A DNA stretch of 64,000 bases. It comes from Euptelea pleiosperma. Lineage: Eukaryota > Streptophyta > Magnoliopsida > Ranunculales > Eupteleaceae. A model generated the notes under the pieces. The model searched no databases. It was not told where the DNA came from and was given only the letters and a program-made list of their open reading frames with translations. The position numbers were made by a program, and so were the translations under genes. The stretch covers positions 17,485,190 through 17,549,189 of the forward strand of contig CM068553.1 of NCBI GenBank assembly GCA_035048495.1, written 5' to 3'. Positions within the stretch are counted from its first letter, which is position 1, and the number at the start of each line of letters is the position of its first letter. This document shows positions 48,101 to 58,380 of the stretch, piece by piece.

Positions 48101-51100
48101 AACGCAACCCTTCTTTAATTGCTTCCAAGGCCGACCCATACGGCTAGATTTCCCCACCTTCAACGGCACAAATCGGAAGGTTGGGTTTTTCGCGCACAAC
48201 AATTCCAAGGGTTGAATGGCGTCCCTGACGAAAACATGATTGACGTAGCATCCTTCTTGGTGACGCCATTCCCTGGTATCTAGTGGCTAGCACAAACTGT
48301 TAGACAACCTTCTTGGAGTGCATTTTGTCGCGCTTTGTATTCTCAATTTGGATCCACTGAAGATGATGACCCCGAAGGATCATTATCTAAACTACGCCAG
48401 ACCACTACTGTCTGTGACTATCAAGTTCGATTCGAGCGGCTTGCAAACTGAAGCTTCCTCTTGCCTTAACCCTTTCTCATCCGTTAGTTTATTTCCGAAT
48501 TACATGAATATATTCGAGCTGGGGTGAAGTTGTTGAATCCTCTCACACTGATCTAAGCATACACCATAGCCAAACAGCAAGAAGAAGCAATTTCTGCAAT
48601 TGTTTCTACAGCCTCAAGATGGCAACTCATCCATACAAGGACCCTTGCTTCAATTACCATCGTCATCAACTCCAACCTTACCTAACACACCTGCAAAGTG
48701 AACGGGACATACTCCAGCAAACCCCCCACCTATTGGTGTATTACCACCGGGTGTATATCGATTGAGTATGGAACAACTAGAGCGTAGGTACAAGGGGCTA
48801 TGCTTCAATTGAGATGAGCAATTTCACCCCGACCATCGTTGCAAGCAGCCACAATTGTTGCTTCTCGAGATGAAGGCAACGACTCTGCTATGGAAGTCTC
48901 CCTAAATGCCTTAGCCGGTACACAACGATCGAGAACCATGCGGCTTTCGGGACATATTAAAAAAGCATCGATCACTATCTTAATTGATTCTGGATCGACT
49001 CATAATTTCCTCCACCCACAAATCGCCAAGCAATGTACGTTGGCTATAACCCGTTCCAATCCGATAAGTGTCACGGTGGCTAATGGCTGCAAGGTACAAA
49101 GTCTCGGTCGTTGCAACAAGGTGGTATTATCTCTCCAAGGACATTCGTTCATTTCGAATTTTTCATACTACCTATATGTGGTTATGAAGTGGTTCTTGGT
49201 GCAGAATGGCTGCGATCCCTTGGGAGTCATTACATGGGATTTTGGCCAACTAACGATGCGGTTCAAACATTATCAACACCAAGTTATTCTAACAGGTGTT
49301 TCTTCCTCCTTTACCGACTTACGATCTGGATACCACCAGATACGGGTGATAGAATCTAACATAGCAAAGACTGTTTTTCTTACTCATAAAGGCCATTACA
49401 AGTTTCTCATAATGCCTTTTGGCTAATCCAATGCCCAGCTACATTTCAAGGTCTAATGAAGGAGGTTTTTCGACCCTTCCTCCAGTGGTTCGTGTTGGTA
49501 TTTTTTGACGACATCCCCGTCTACAATCACAATCCAAAAGAGTATTTGGATCATCTCAATTAGGTATTCCAATCATTGCGCTCACACCAATTGTATGTCA
49601 ATAGGAACAAGTGCTCTTTTGCTTAATCCTCAATAGTGTACCTCGGCCACATAATCTCGGCCAAAGGAGTGCAAGTGGACCCTTCTAAAATCCAGGCCAT
49701 GAAGCATTGGTCTAAACCATCTACCCTCAAGGCACTAAGAGGGTTTTGGGGGCTCACAGGGTATTATACGAAATTCGTCAAGGATTATGGCAAGATTGCT
49801 ACACCTTTAACTCATATGCTACAGAAAGATTCATTTCGTTGGTCACTTGATGCAAAAATAGGCCTTTGAAGCTCTCAAGGAAGCTCTATCCATGACTCTG
49901 GCACTTGCATTATCGAACTTCTCTAAGGTATTTACCATTGAATGTGATGCGTCTGGTGTTGGTGTTGGGGCAGCACTCACACAAAGAGGCCAACCATTGG
50001 CTTATCTTAGTAAAGCCCTGGCCGAAAAGCACAAGAAGCTTTCGATATATGACAAGGAAATGCTTGTCAGAGTCTTTGCCATATCAAAGTGGCGTCTGTA
50101 TCTACTTGGAAGGCACTTTAAAGTCCTCACTGACCATCGCACAGTGAAATATTTCATGGATCAAAGATTAACCACCATGGAGCAACAAAAGTGGCTTACC
50201 AAACTCCTTAGGTATGAATACGAAATAGTCTATCGACCAGCCAAGGAAAACAATGCGACAGATGCCCTTTCGCGCATAAGGGAAGAACCAAAGTTGTTGG
50301 CCATATCTACACTTTTCACGTCCATGCAAGAAATTCTAGATGAATGTACCAAAGATGAAAGCCACAACAAAATTGTCCAGCGGTTGCTCCATAACTCCTC
50401 TTTAGTTCCACATTACTCAGTGCAAAATGGCATTCTTCGTTACAAAGGACGAATAGTGCTTCCACCATTCTCACCACAGTGCACCAAAATCCTACACAAA
50501 TTTCATACTAGTCCAATGGGTGGTCATTCAGGTTTCCTACCTACTTACAAAAGAATCTCTATAAATTTCTATTGGAAGGGAATCAAGCAAGACACAAAGA
50601 AGTATGTGGCCAAATGTGATATATGCCAACGTACAAAAGCCGAAACAATGGCTCCACCTAGTCTACTTCAACCCTTGCCTATCCCTGCTGAAGTTTGGGT
50701 TGATATATCCATGGGTTTTATCGATTGTCTTCCAATCTCAAATCGTATGTCTTCAATCATGGTGGTGGTCAATCGGTTTCGTAAGTATGCACATTTCTCA
50801 CCATTGGCTCACCCTTACACAACATCAATTATAGTTGAGACATTTGTTCGTGATATCGCCAAATTACATGGTATGACACGGTCAATTGTCAGTGACCGAG
50901 ATCCGATTTTCGTAAGTCAATTTTGGGAGGCTTTCTTCAACATGCAAGGAACAAAGTTGTGCAAGAGCTTCGCATATCATCCACAATCGGACGGCCAAAC
51001 CGAAGTTGTCAACTACTATGTTGAACAATATTTGAGATGTTTTTCAAGCCACCATCCACAACAATGGACAAAATGGCTACCTTGGGCGGAATTCTGGTAC

Positions 51101-53031
51101 TACCTTTTTTTTATAACTTTTTTTACCATGTGTACGAGGATAAATCCCATGGGTGTCCCCAAGGGGGACTCGAACTCAGGACCTCTGCTTCCTGAGGTAT
51201 GGTCCTAGGCATCTCCATCCAACCCTTGGCATTTTTTTTTTGATACAATACCTCGTACCACAGCTAGATCAAAATGTCCATGTTCCAGGTCATGTATGGT
51301 CACACTCCACCAAAAGTTGATATGTACATCCCAGGTATGACGAAGGTCCACACGGTTGATACAACACTCCAAGATCAGGACAAACGCCTTCAAAAGGAAA
51401 ACCTCAGTTCAGCTCAAAATCAGATGAAAATGCAAGTAGACAAGCACCGTACGGAACACACATTTGATGTGGGAGTTGGGTGTTCCTTAAACTTCAGCCA
51501 TACCGTCAAGGTTCATTGCACAAAAATAAGGCTTACAAGCTTGCTCCACGCTTTTATGATCCATTCCAAGTCAATTGTCGCATTGAACACATGGCATACA
51601 AGCTTGCACTACCTGCTGAATCCAAGATCCACTCAGTATTTCATGTATCCTTACTCAAACGGAAGGTGGGTGACACGATTAGTACAAGCCAAACCATCCC
51701 TCCCATTTCTGAAACAGAAGCACCAATGTGGCGGCCTGCAAAAATCTTGAATCGTGGCATGTTCGAACGCCCTAATTAGACTATCACCAATAGGAAGGCC
51801 ATTCCGAAGACGATGCAACTTGGGAAGTCTACGACGAGTTTGTAGCACATTTCCTAAGCTTCACAACTTGAGGACAAGTCGGATAACCACAGGGGTGTAA
51901 TGTTACGATCCCTACAAATAAGGATGAAGAGTCCTTGCTTTTATTGCTTTTGTTGAGTCAACTCCTGCTATGAGTCTTTCATTTCTGTTACAGTCCTATT
52001 AGGAGTTAGGCTTATTGCAATCCTATTAGAAGAAGGAATCTTGGGTTAAGCTACGAGTCTGGAGTCTATAATTTAGAAGGATGTATTATTAGAAAACCCA
52101 TCAATGAAATATCCTTAGTTTTCAATAGATTTGTAGTTACTTTAGTTTTTTTCAAATTCGGACTCTCCCAAAGCGCTCAATCACAGGATCCCAAAGAGCT
52201 TTTGACATATAAGGTGCCCCTAATAGCAGACCCCAATAAATGGTTGGCAACCTATGTATATAACAACCCATAATGTCTACCAAAATTGATATATTCTCCA
52301 CCTCCCCCACCCCATACACCTTGCTCCTGGCAAAGTTAACACACAAACCTCACAGGTTGACACCACCTCAAAACAACACAGAAGATCTCTCAAGAATCTA
52401 ATCTAGGATACGGATGGACCAAAAAACATAAGGATATCATCCACAAACTGTAAATGAGATATAACCGAAACTCCCCTAACTGCCACAAACCCTTCTATCT
52501 CTCCGGATGTCCACGGCTCTAGAAATCATCCACCCCAAAGCCTCCACCACCACAATAAATAAGAACGGGGATAATGGATCACCTTGTCTCAACCCCCTAG
52601 AACTCCTAAAGTAACCTGCTGGAGATCCATTCACTAAATGAAAAAAGAAGCAAAAAAAATACACTTCTTAATCCACATCCTCCATTTTCACCAAAACCCA
52701 TCCTGAAAATCATATAATCCAGAAACCTCCACTCTATATGATCATATGTCTTCTCCATATCAATCATCCCTGGCTCCCCCAACTTGTATCTAGAATCAAT
52801 GCACTCATTACCCCATTTTAACCGAGTCTTTTATTTATTTATTTTTTTGACGTGTAAAGGTTCGAGTATTTTCTCCATCACTACTTGAACCGAGTCTTTT
52901 ATTTTTCAACCATCACTTAATGGTTCTTATATCAGATTTTCCTCGTGTCAAGCTTATTTTAAATATATTAAAAAAAAGGTGAGTGGTAATACTCCATTCT
53001 TATTCTAGAGAACACAAGCTAGTTGAGCCTC

Positions 53032-53069
<38 letters not shown>

Positions 53070-53577
53070 GAGGCTCAACTAGCTTGTGTTCTCTAGAATA
53101 AGAATGGAGTATTACCACTCACCTTTTTTTTAATTAATTAATATACCACCCTTACTTTTAGACAAAGTACAAGATGCATCCCACAATCATGAGAAAGAGA
53201 AAGGTGGAAGTGGCTCCAATTCTACTAATTATTTTCATTCAATCAAAACTACAAAACATAATTCATCACCATAGCTCAACACACTTCCACCTAGATGATG
53301 GTGCATTATAGATTAATTTGTTGAGTGATTCCAAATTAGTTAAGAATGGAATAATTAAGAAAGAAAATGGACAGTGAGGACATACCCTTTACACTTTGGG
53401 CACAATACATTCCTAGACAGAGAAAGCTTCTTAGATGTTCCATTATACAAGTCCTCCAGAGAAACCTTCAGGGTATGGACTACATCTTCACCTTGTTTCT
53501 GCCTTCGTCCTCTTGAGCTACCACCAGCTACGCAATGTTTTAGAATAAACCATAACTAATAAGGATAACAGGTACTT

Positions 53578-53626
<49 letters not shown>

Positions 53627-56600
53627 ACAAAACATATCATGCAAGCATTCAAATGAATAAAAATGAATGCAGAAATCTCTAACCACCAAAAGCTCCTCCA
53701 CCGAAAAATGATTCAAATATATCAAAAGGATTGTGAGAAGCGCCTCCTCCTCCCATTCCCTCTTTAAGTGCATCTTCTCCATATTCGTCATAGATTTCTC
53801 TTTTCTCAGGATCACTAAGAACTTCGTAAGCCTGAGCCAGCTCCTTGAACTGATCCAGAACCAAAAGATAAGATAGTAAACAATAGGAAGTTACCCACAA
53901 GAGTTAACTCAAACTAGAGGATAAACTTGCATTGGAACACAGAGATGCATGGCAGGATTGAAAATCCTTAGCCCCAGGTTAATTTGCTTGGCCTCATTTT
54001 TTTTAATAGTATAACTATACTCAAGAGAAACGCAGTCAAGTGTACAAGGTTCCAAGGAGGTTGAGAAAACCGCCTAAGGGAACAAAAGGCAAAGGAAAGA
54101 GACAAAACAACAAAGGACTGACTCTCTTTGTTTGGCTTCATCTATACAATATTTTTTTTTCAATGACTTATAACAGAATTGATTGACATCTCCACTAACA
54201 TCTGTTCAGAACTTCAGACTACTTTACCTTAAGATTTTCTTCACATACTTTTCTGTTTCTTTTTCTTAAATTTTTCAGATTCTAGTAGGAAAGTACAAAA
54301 ACAGGTTCCATGGACAACTATGTAACTAAGACGAAGAAACAGTATCAACTTGGACATAGCAATCCTGGGATACCCAACAAATGAGAAGGCCCTCTACAGT
54401 TATAAGGCTAATTTTTGTTTTTTTTTTTGGTAAGTAAATATACGAGAATATTGAAAATGTATTACTAGATAGATTGATGATATATAGCTCTAGATAGAGA
54501 ACGTTACGACAGAATCCCTGTAACCAACCACAATAGTTGAGACATTGCCCTGTTGATGATGATGGTGATACAATTATACAAAGAGTTTATGTAGAGCTAC
54601 ACCGGTTTCTTACATCCGGTGGTGGGGCTCACATGGAGACCATGTTGGACAATCCAACTGCACAGTGAGTTTTTCATACTATGGTTATGCTTCTCACAAA
54701 AAAGTGGGACATTTCAACATCCTCATCTCATGAAAAATTAACTTCAATTATAAAAACCCTTACCATCCAATTAAATCATTATTTTGGGACAATTTTTATA
54801 TGGTTAGCAATGTCAAAATGCACCAATTTTTGTGATGATGATCATCATGGTAAAGAGAACTCAATGTATGGTTGGATTGTCGAAAATGATCTCCATGTGG
54901 ACCCCACATACGGTGTAAGAACTGGATGTAAGAAATGAGTGTAGCTCTAGACAGATTCTAATACAAATAGCAGTTGATGTAAGCGTAAGATATAGATAAA
55001 GGCATGTAAGTCTATGATGTACATTGAAGATGCTAGATCGCTAAGCTGTAAGTACGTGCATCTTGATACCACAAATCTTGGGTTCAAAATTTATCTTCAC
55101 TGACTGAACCACTAACAAGCTCCTACCCAAAAGAGTACACTGAAACTAGATTCGAGAAATAAGGACAGAATCAATTAAGCCATTCTCCCGAACAGGCTTC
55201 TTTTATCCAAGAAAATAACTCATACAAGATTTGGAGCATCCTTGGATAGGCAGCTGATAGCCGATACCTGACAACAATTTCTTAAACAGCTAAGGAAAGG
55301 ATTTCCAACTCCTACAAAGTAATTCCTTGATTATTTAATAATTTAAAGCATGGTTTTAAAAACGACCGTTTAAACAGTAATGCCCCAAGCCCGTTTCCGT
55401 TAAAACCGTTTAAACACGTTTTGACGCTTTTAATTTAACGACGTTTTTTTTGTTCTAACGGCCGTTAAAATCGTTTAAACCGTCACCGTTAAAAACATTT
55501 TAACAGCCATTAAATTCTGAAAAAATTTGTGAAAAAGAAAGGCCATTAATTTCCGTTAAATTCCATTTTTTTTTAAATTTTCAAATTTCAAAAATTGAAT
55601 TTCAGCGCCACTTTTTCCGTTTTTTTTTTTTTCAATTTTTTCCCTGGCCGTTTCAATCCATTTTAAAGGGTAACGCTCCCAGTCCGTTATACCCGTTAAA
55701 ACAGCCTCCTTTAAACCTTGATTTAAAGTATTCCAATTTTTAGCGCATTTGTGATTTTTCCAATTTCATCTTTATATTTTATATAAACAGAAAAATAAGT
55801 AGAAGCATCAGCAATGTGTATCACCAAAGAAGATCCTTTGGAACATCATTCCTTTTGCAGTCATGTGGGCCATTTGGAAAGAGAGGAATCGCCGCATTTT
55901 TTAAGGAGAAGAAGAAGACATCCCTAGACTCTTTTTGAGAATTAAGGCCTATTTGTATTTATGGTCTTCTACTTGGCCGGAGTTTCGAGGCTGTTATTTT
56001 AACAACTTAGTGTTTAGATGGGAAGAATTGTTGTTAGAATCCTCCCACGTGTGTTAATCTGGTTATTGGGTCTTGTCGGTATCTCGTCTCAAGATCCCCT
56101 TTGTATTCTGGTTGTTGGGGCTTCGGCCTTTTGAATATCAATTCTAGCTTATCAAAAAAAAAAAAGGCGTATCACCAATATAGTTACATTACAGCCAGAA
56201 GATTCTCATACATTGACATGTTTAAGTACACATCTCACACCTCAGGCCAAATACCAAAACTCCAACATTCTCTTCTCAGTGTATTGCAATTCACCAAGAA
56301 ATAAGAAAATGCTAAAGCTTAACCCAAAAAGAAAGCCAAAAAGGAGATGGAACTATGTTAAAATGATCATGTCTCTGAGGATAGACATAACAAAAAAACA
56401 TGTTATAAATTTGCTTAATTAGTAAAAACACCCACAATTTTCTTTTAACAGTCCCTACCATTGAGGGAAATAAAATGCAAAAACATAGGAATATATTCTT
56501 CTATCCTAATAATATTGCCCATCTTTGTATTCAAGTCATAAAATTTAAATCATGAATCATACTCGAATCATAGATTCATGTAGAAATTGTAAGTTTTTTA

Positions 56601-57275
56601 TCTAAAGGGATTCAAAGATAAATTCACAACTTACACCAGTGCTACAGGAACTTAAACACTCAGCAATTCTTCAAGATATAAAAGTGACACAATTCTATAA
56701 TTTGAGTCCAAAATACAACTCATAAACGGTGTAGGTGTTACCATCTTTAAATTCAAATCACTAAAATCATGCAATGTACCCTATGTAGTTATTAAAACAA
56801 CAGTTCCACTAATACTATCATAAGATGCATGTAGAAATTGTAGGTTTTTCATCTAAAGGGATTCAAAGATAAATTCATAACTTAGACCAGTACTACAGGA
56901 ACTTAAACACTCAGCCATTCTCCAAGATATAAAAGTGGCACAATTCTTTAATTTGAGTCCAAAATAGGAACCAAACCTTAGATGGTGTAGGTGTTACCAT
57001 CTTTAAATTCAAATCACTAAAATCATGCACTGGGTACTATGTAGTTATTAAAACACCAGTTCCACAAATACTACAGTAAACAAAAGCAGCCAAACCTTAG
57101 ATGGAGAAGAGAGGAAAATGCTCACCTTCTCAGGGTCTCCACCCTTGTCCGGATGATTCTTAATGGCAGCTTTTCTATATGCCTTTTTTAGCTCATCTTG
57201 ACTTGCACTTTTCAAAACACCAAGAACCTCATAGTATTTGGTGTTGTCACTCTTCTTTGGAGCACGCCCAAACAT
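45163..57275 (-). CDS. DnaJ type-A (Hsp40) cochaperone, ATJ2/ATJ3-like, seven coding exons
   Basis: Cytosolic Hsp40 that stimulates Hsp70 ATPase and delivers clients. Exons (minus): 57275-57126, 53849-53684, 53527-53386, 46223-46090, 46006-45864, 45771-45573, 45482-45163. All junctions are GT-AG and the phases agree, giving 1254 nt and 417 residues, the usual family length. The J domain is at 1-75 with HPD at 41-43. The G/F segment follows (about 82-108). Four zinc-binding repeats start at C148 (CPKC), C164 (CNGC), C191 (CPEC) and C207 (CSQC). Next is the client-binding C-terminal domain (HLDGR, KSNPGE, PFMKG), then [11 protein letters not shown]. The end CAQQ is a farnesylation box. Introns are 3276, 156, 7162, 83, 92 and 90 bp; the two long ones are full of transposons, yet no exon is damaged. 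Plant ATJ3 homologues act in heat, flowering and salt responses; that is family knowledge. Confidence 0.95.
47525..47791 (+). repeat. Gypsy 5' LTR
   Basis: About 267 bp, starting TGTTACGATCCCTACAAATA and ending near CTAGACTCA. It contains TTGCTTTTGTTGAGTCAACT, a short palindrome. Short LTRs of this size fit some plant chromovirus lineages. Confidence 0.88.
47826..48840 (+). pseudogene. Gypsy gag remnant
   Basis: The frame starts at ATG 47826 and stops early (TGA 47886-47888), followed by more stops and frameshifts. The middle keeps Pro-rich low-complexity sequence. The zinc knuckle near 48795-48845 reads [17 protein letters not shown], so the second cysteine codon has become TGA. Non-functional. 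Confidence 0.7.
48839..51870 (+). pseudogene. Gypsy pol remnant (protease, partial RT, RNase H, integrase, chromodomain-like end)
   Basis: The protease block has [10 protein letters not shown] near 48980-49010 and then shifts frame. RT is largely lost: protease sequence passes directly to [12 protein letters not shown] near 49315, so the start of RT is missing. The catalytic FDD survives near 49505 (VFFDDIPVY). RNase H is well kept in the 49892-51205 frame ([34 protein letters not shown]). Integrase follows: zinc part H-H-C-C with CDICQRTK near 50620, D in VSDRDPIF near 50900 and E in [10 protein letters not shown] near 50995. A SINE-like insert breaks the frame at about 51105. After it come YGHTPP, HVSLLK and EDDATWE near 51795, a chromodomain-type end. 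Several frameshifts; it cannot be active. Confidence 0.85.
51105..51241 (-). mobile_element. SINE-like insertion in the gypsy integrase
   Basis: On the minus strand GAGTTCGAGTCCC (plus 51165-51177) is a tRNA-type B box. It is preceded by CCTCAGGAAGCAGAGGTCC and followed by GGGACACCCATGGG, and a T/A-rich tail lies at plus 51105-51120. The integrase reading (WY ... NTSYHS) is interrupted exactly here, with related GGTACTACC and GATACAATACC on the two sides. No good A box was found, so the class is probable, not certain. Confidence 0.55.
51901..52165 (+). repeat. Gypsy 3' LTR
   Basis: About 265 bp, starting TGTTACGATCCCTACAAATA, preceded by ACAGGGGTGTAA (polypurine-like). Relative to the 5' LTR it lacks the extra AGG in ATTAGGAGGAGTTAGG and has other small differences. 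Confidence 0.88.
52967..53134. repeat. Perfect 168-bp palindrome in DnaJ intron
   Basis: The left arm 52967-53050 and right arm 53051-53134 are exact inverted copies (84 bp each). They meet in an ATATAT core at 53041-53060. Checked block by block, for example GAGTGGTAAT (52981) against ATTACCACTC (53111) and AACACAAGCT (53011) against AGCTTGTGTT (53081). The two sides stop matching at 52966/53135. It lies 250 bp downstream (minus sense) of exon 3. It may be a young fold-back element or an assembly/replication artefact. Confidence 0.97.
53580..53624. repeat. (TA)n(GA)n microsatellite in the 156-bp DnaJ intron
   Basis: About 16 TA units followed by GA units fill nearly a third of the short intron between exons 2 and 3. 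The minus-strand acceptor TTGCGTAG and donor GTTAGA remain intact. Confidence 0.95.
53850..54592. other. DnaJ intron sequence
   Basis: Intronic, T-rich on the minus strand near exon 2. A poly-T with TATAAGGC...TTTTTTGGTAAGTAAATAT at 54400-54440 looks like the tail end of an old LINE. No gene. Confidence 0.4.
54593..54948. mobile_element. MITE in DnaJ intron
   Basis: Ends AGAGCTACACCGG and GAGTGTAGCTCT; inner TTTCTTACATCCGG mirrors CTGGATGTAAGAAA, and GGGGCTCACATGGAGA mirrors TCTCCATGTGGACCCC. Contains GATGATGATCATCATGG. A decayed relative is at 12640-12860. Confidence 0.75.
54949..55348. other. DnaJ intron sequence
   Basis: No repeat or gene recognised. Confidence 0.4.
55349..55720. mobile_element. 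hAT-like MITE in DnaJ intron
   Basis: Starts CATGGTTTTAAAAACG, ends CCTCCTTTAAACCTTG, with ATTTAAAG on both sides (55341-55348 and 55721-55728), an exact 8-bp duplication. Same family as 21145-21581 and 16975-17291. Confidence 0.9.
55828..56168 (+). mobile_element. Short 5'-truncated LINE with 10-bp target duplication
   Basis: Plus strand. It encodes a remnant [12 protein letters not shown] followed by a stop, the tail of zf-RVT, then TTCTAGCTTATC and an A-run (56154-56165). GTATCACCAA flanks it exactly at 55818-55827 and 56169-56178. Opposite orientation to the DnaJ gene. About 340 bp, so it was truncated on insertion. Confidence 0.9.
56580..57070. repeat. Tandem duplication in DnaJ intron, 251-bp period
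   Basis: GTAGAAATTGTA(A/G)GTTTTT starts at 56580 and 56831, and both copies run on through AAAGGGATTCAAAGATAAATTCA, CTACAGGAACTTAAACACTCAGC and GTAGGTGTTACCATC to CAGTTCCAC. Copies differ by scattered changes. The second ends about 55 bases before the exon-1 donor. Confidence 0.9.
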
Positions 57276-57288
57276 GATTGAAGCAGGT

Positions 57289-57356
57289 CAATATGACAAC
57301 CTACAAAGTAAATGAAGCTGATCAATATGACAACCTACAAAGTAAATGAAGCTGAT
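57289..57356 (-). repeat. 34-bp duplication carrying the 5'UTR splice acceptor
   Basis: Two exact 34-bp copies (57289-57322 and 57323-57356). On the minus strand each contains ACTTTGTAG followed by GTTGTC, so two equal acceptors lie 34 bp apart, just upstream of the DnaJ start codon (57275). Either would leave the coding sequence unchanged and alter only the leader length (exon starting at 57300 or 57334). Confidence 0.85.
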
Positions 57357-57384
57357 CTAAAATCATCGAGCTATCAAAAAATTA

Positions 57385-57978
57385 AAGGGTATTTTTGACA
57401 TACCCCCTCATGTTATCTTTATTATTTGACATAGCCCCTACAATTTGAAAAAGCTGACATACCCCCCTATGACTTGGTCGACTGTCATTTGACCAGTGTT
57501 GACCCAAGTCGACCACCAAATTTTTATTAAAAGACAAAACTGCCCTTGTCTATCTTTGGAACAATGGTTTGGACAAAAAAGCAGACCCCAAATCAAATGG
57601 CTGTAGTGGACGGCCAGCCAAGAGATTCAAATGGGTTAGCCACCCATCACCAGAGACCAATCCATCGGAGTCTCATTGCCAGCCATCCACCACTCCGGCG
57701 ACAATTTAAAAACCCAATGAAGAAAAATGAAGAACATTGGGTTTTTAAATTGTCACCAGAGTGGTGGATGGCCGGCGATGAGACTACGGTGTATTGGTCA
57801 CTTGTGATGGGCGGCTAACCCATTTGACTCTCTTGGCTGGCCGTCCACCACAGACATTTGATTTGGGGTCTGGTTTTTGGCCCAAACCCTTGTTCCAAAG
57901 TTGAAGACAAGGGCAGTTTTGTTTAACACTGGTCAAATGACAGGGGGGGGAATTGTGGGGGGTATGTCAAAAATTCCC
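57385..57978. mobile_element. Mutator-like fold-back element in the DnaJ leader intron
   Basis: Ends AAGGGTATTTTTGACATACC and GGTATGTCAAAAATTCCC. Long inner arms (about 57535-57718 against 57735-57910) mirror each other: AATTTAAAAACCCAATG / CATTGGGTTTTTAAATT at the centre, and GGACGGCCAGCCAAGAGA / TCTTGGCTGGCCGTCC. AAAAAATTA (57376-57384) and AAAAAATAA (57979-57987) flank it, a probable 9-bp duplication. The empty site is seen in the neighbouring duplicate near 58180-58195. No transposase. Confidence 0.8.
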
Positions 57979-57990
57979 AAAAAATAAAAC

Positions 57991-58380
57991 TTACGAAGCC
58001 AGATAAAAGAATCTCCACGTCATCTTTGCATTTCAATTGCTAAAAACACATCAATGGATAAAGAACAAACAGCATAACATGGACATCCAATCGGAAAACA
58101 AAAAAACCTAAATGGGCCAAATCCCAGTACAGTAAATTCTTTGGAAAAAATGAATATCAACTCTGCCAAAAGAAAATCCTCGAGCTATTAAAACTTATGA
58201 AGCCAAATAAAAGAATCTCCACGTCATCTTTGCATTCGGATAGCAAAAACACATCAATGAATAAAGAACATACAGCATAACATGAACCTCCAATCGAAAA
58301 ACAAACAAACCCAAATGGGCCAAATCCCAGTACAGTATATTCTTTAGAAAAAGCAAAAATCAACTCTTGCAAAAGAAATA
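57991..58380. repeat. Tandem duplication in the DnaJ leader intron, 204-bp period
   Basis: TTACGAAGCCAGATAAAAGAATCTCC at 57991 and TTATGAAGCCAAATAAAAGAATC at 58195 start two similar copies. They share ATCTCCACGTCATCTTTGC, CATAACATG and AAATGGGCCAAATCCCAGTA. The duplicated CTCGAGCTATTAAAA word before copy 2 matches TCATCGAGCTATCAAAA before the fold-back element, showing that the element entered copy 1 after duplication. Confidence 0.88.

Larger units (their letters stand above)
47525..52165 (+). mobile_element. Ty3/gypsy LTR retrotransposon nested in the LINE
   Basis: Two similar LTRs, 47525-47791 and 51901-52165, begin TGTTACGATCC. A primer-binding-like site, TGGTATCATAGC, follows the first (47799-47810), close to the complement of initiator tRNA-Met. 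Internal order is gag, protease, RT, RNase H, integrase, chromodomain-like end, that is the gypsy order. The reading LINE continues across the two flanks (ERFG...RLA). The flanking 5-mers CTCAC and CTCCC may be the target duplication, but the exact LTR edges are blurred by 2-4 bases. The LTRs differ at many positions, including several indels, so the insertion is not recent. Plus strand, opposite to the DnaJ gene. Confidence 0.92.
46391..52814 (-). mobile_element. 5'-truncated L1 LINE in DnaJ intron, split by a gypsy element
   Basis: Minus strand. The 5' part (about 52814-52166) shows RT blocks: [15 protein letters not shown] near 52740, [13 protein letters not shown] near 52560, FVDDILMFF near 52440 and [19 protein letters not shown] near 52200. 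The 3' part (47524-46391) continues with [18 protein letters not shown], the zf-RVT block [20 protein letters not shown] and an A-tail (plus T-run at 46391). The tail is preceded by AATTTAACC (46382-46390) and the 5' end is followed by ATTTTAACC (52815-52823), a likely 9-bp target duplication with one change. Without the nested element it is about 1.8 kb. Stops are present. It lies in the same orientation as the host gene. Confidence 0.82.

Noticed and set aside
51105..51241. A genuine tRNA gene within the gypsy integrase
   Set aside because: Only a B box is present; no acceptor stem, anticodon arm or A box could be built. A SINE-like insert fits better.
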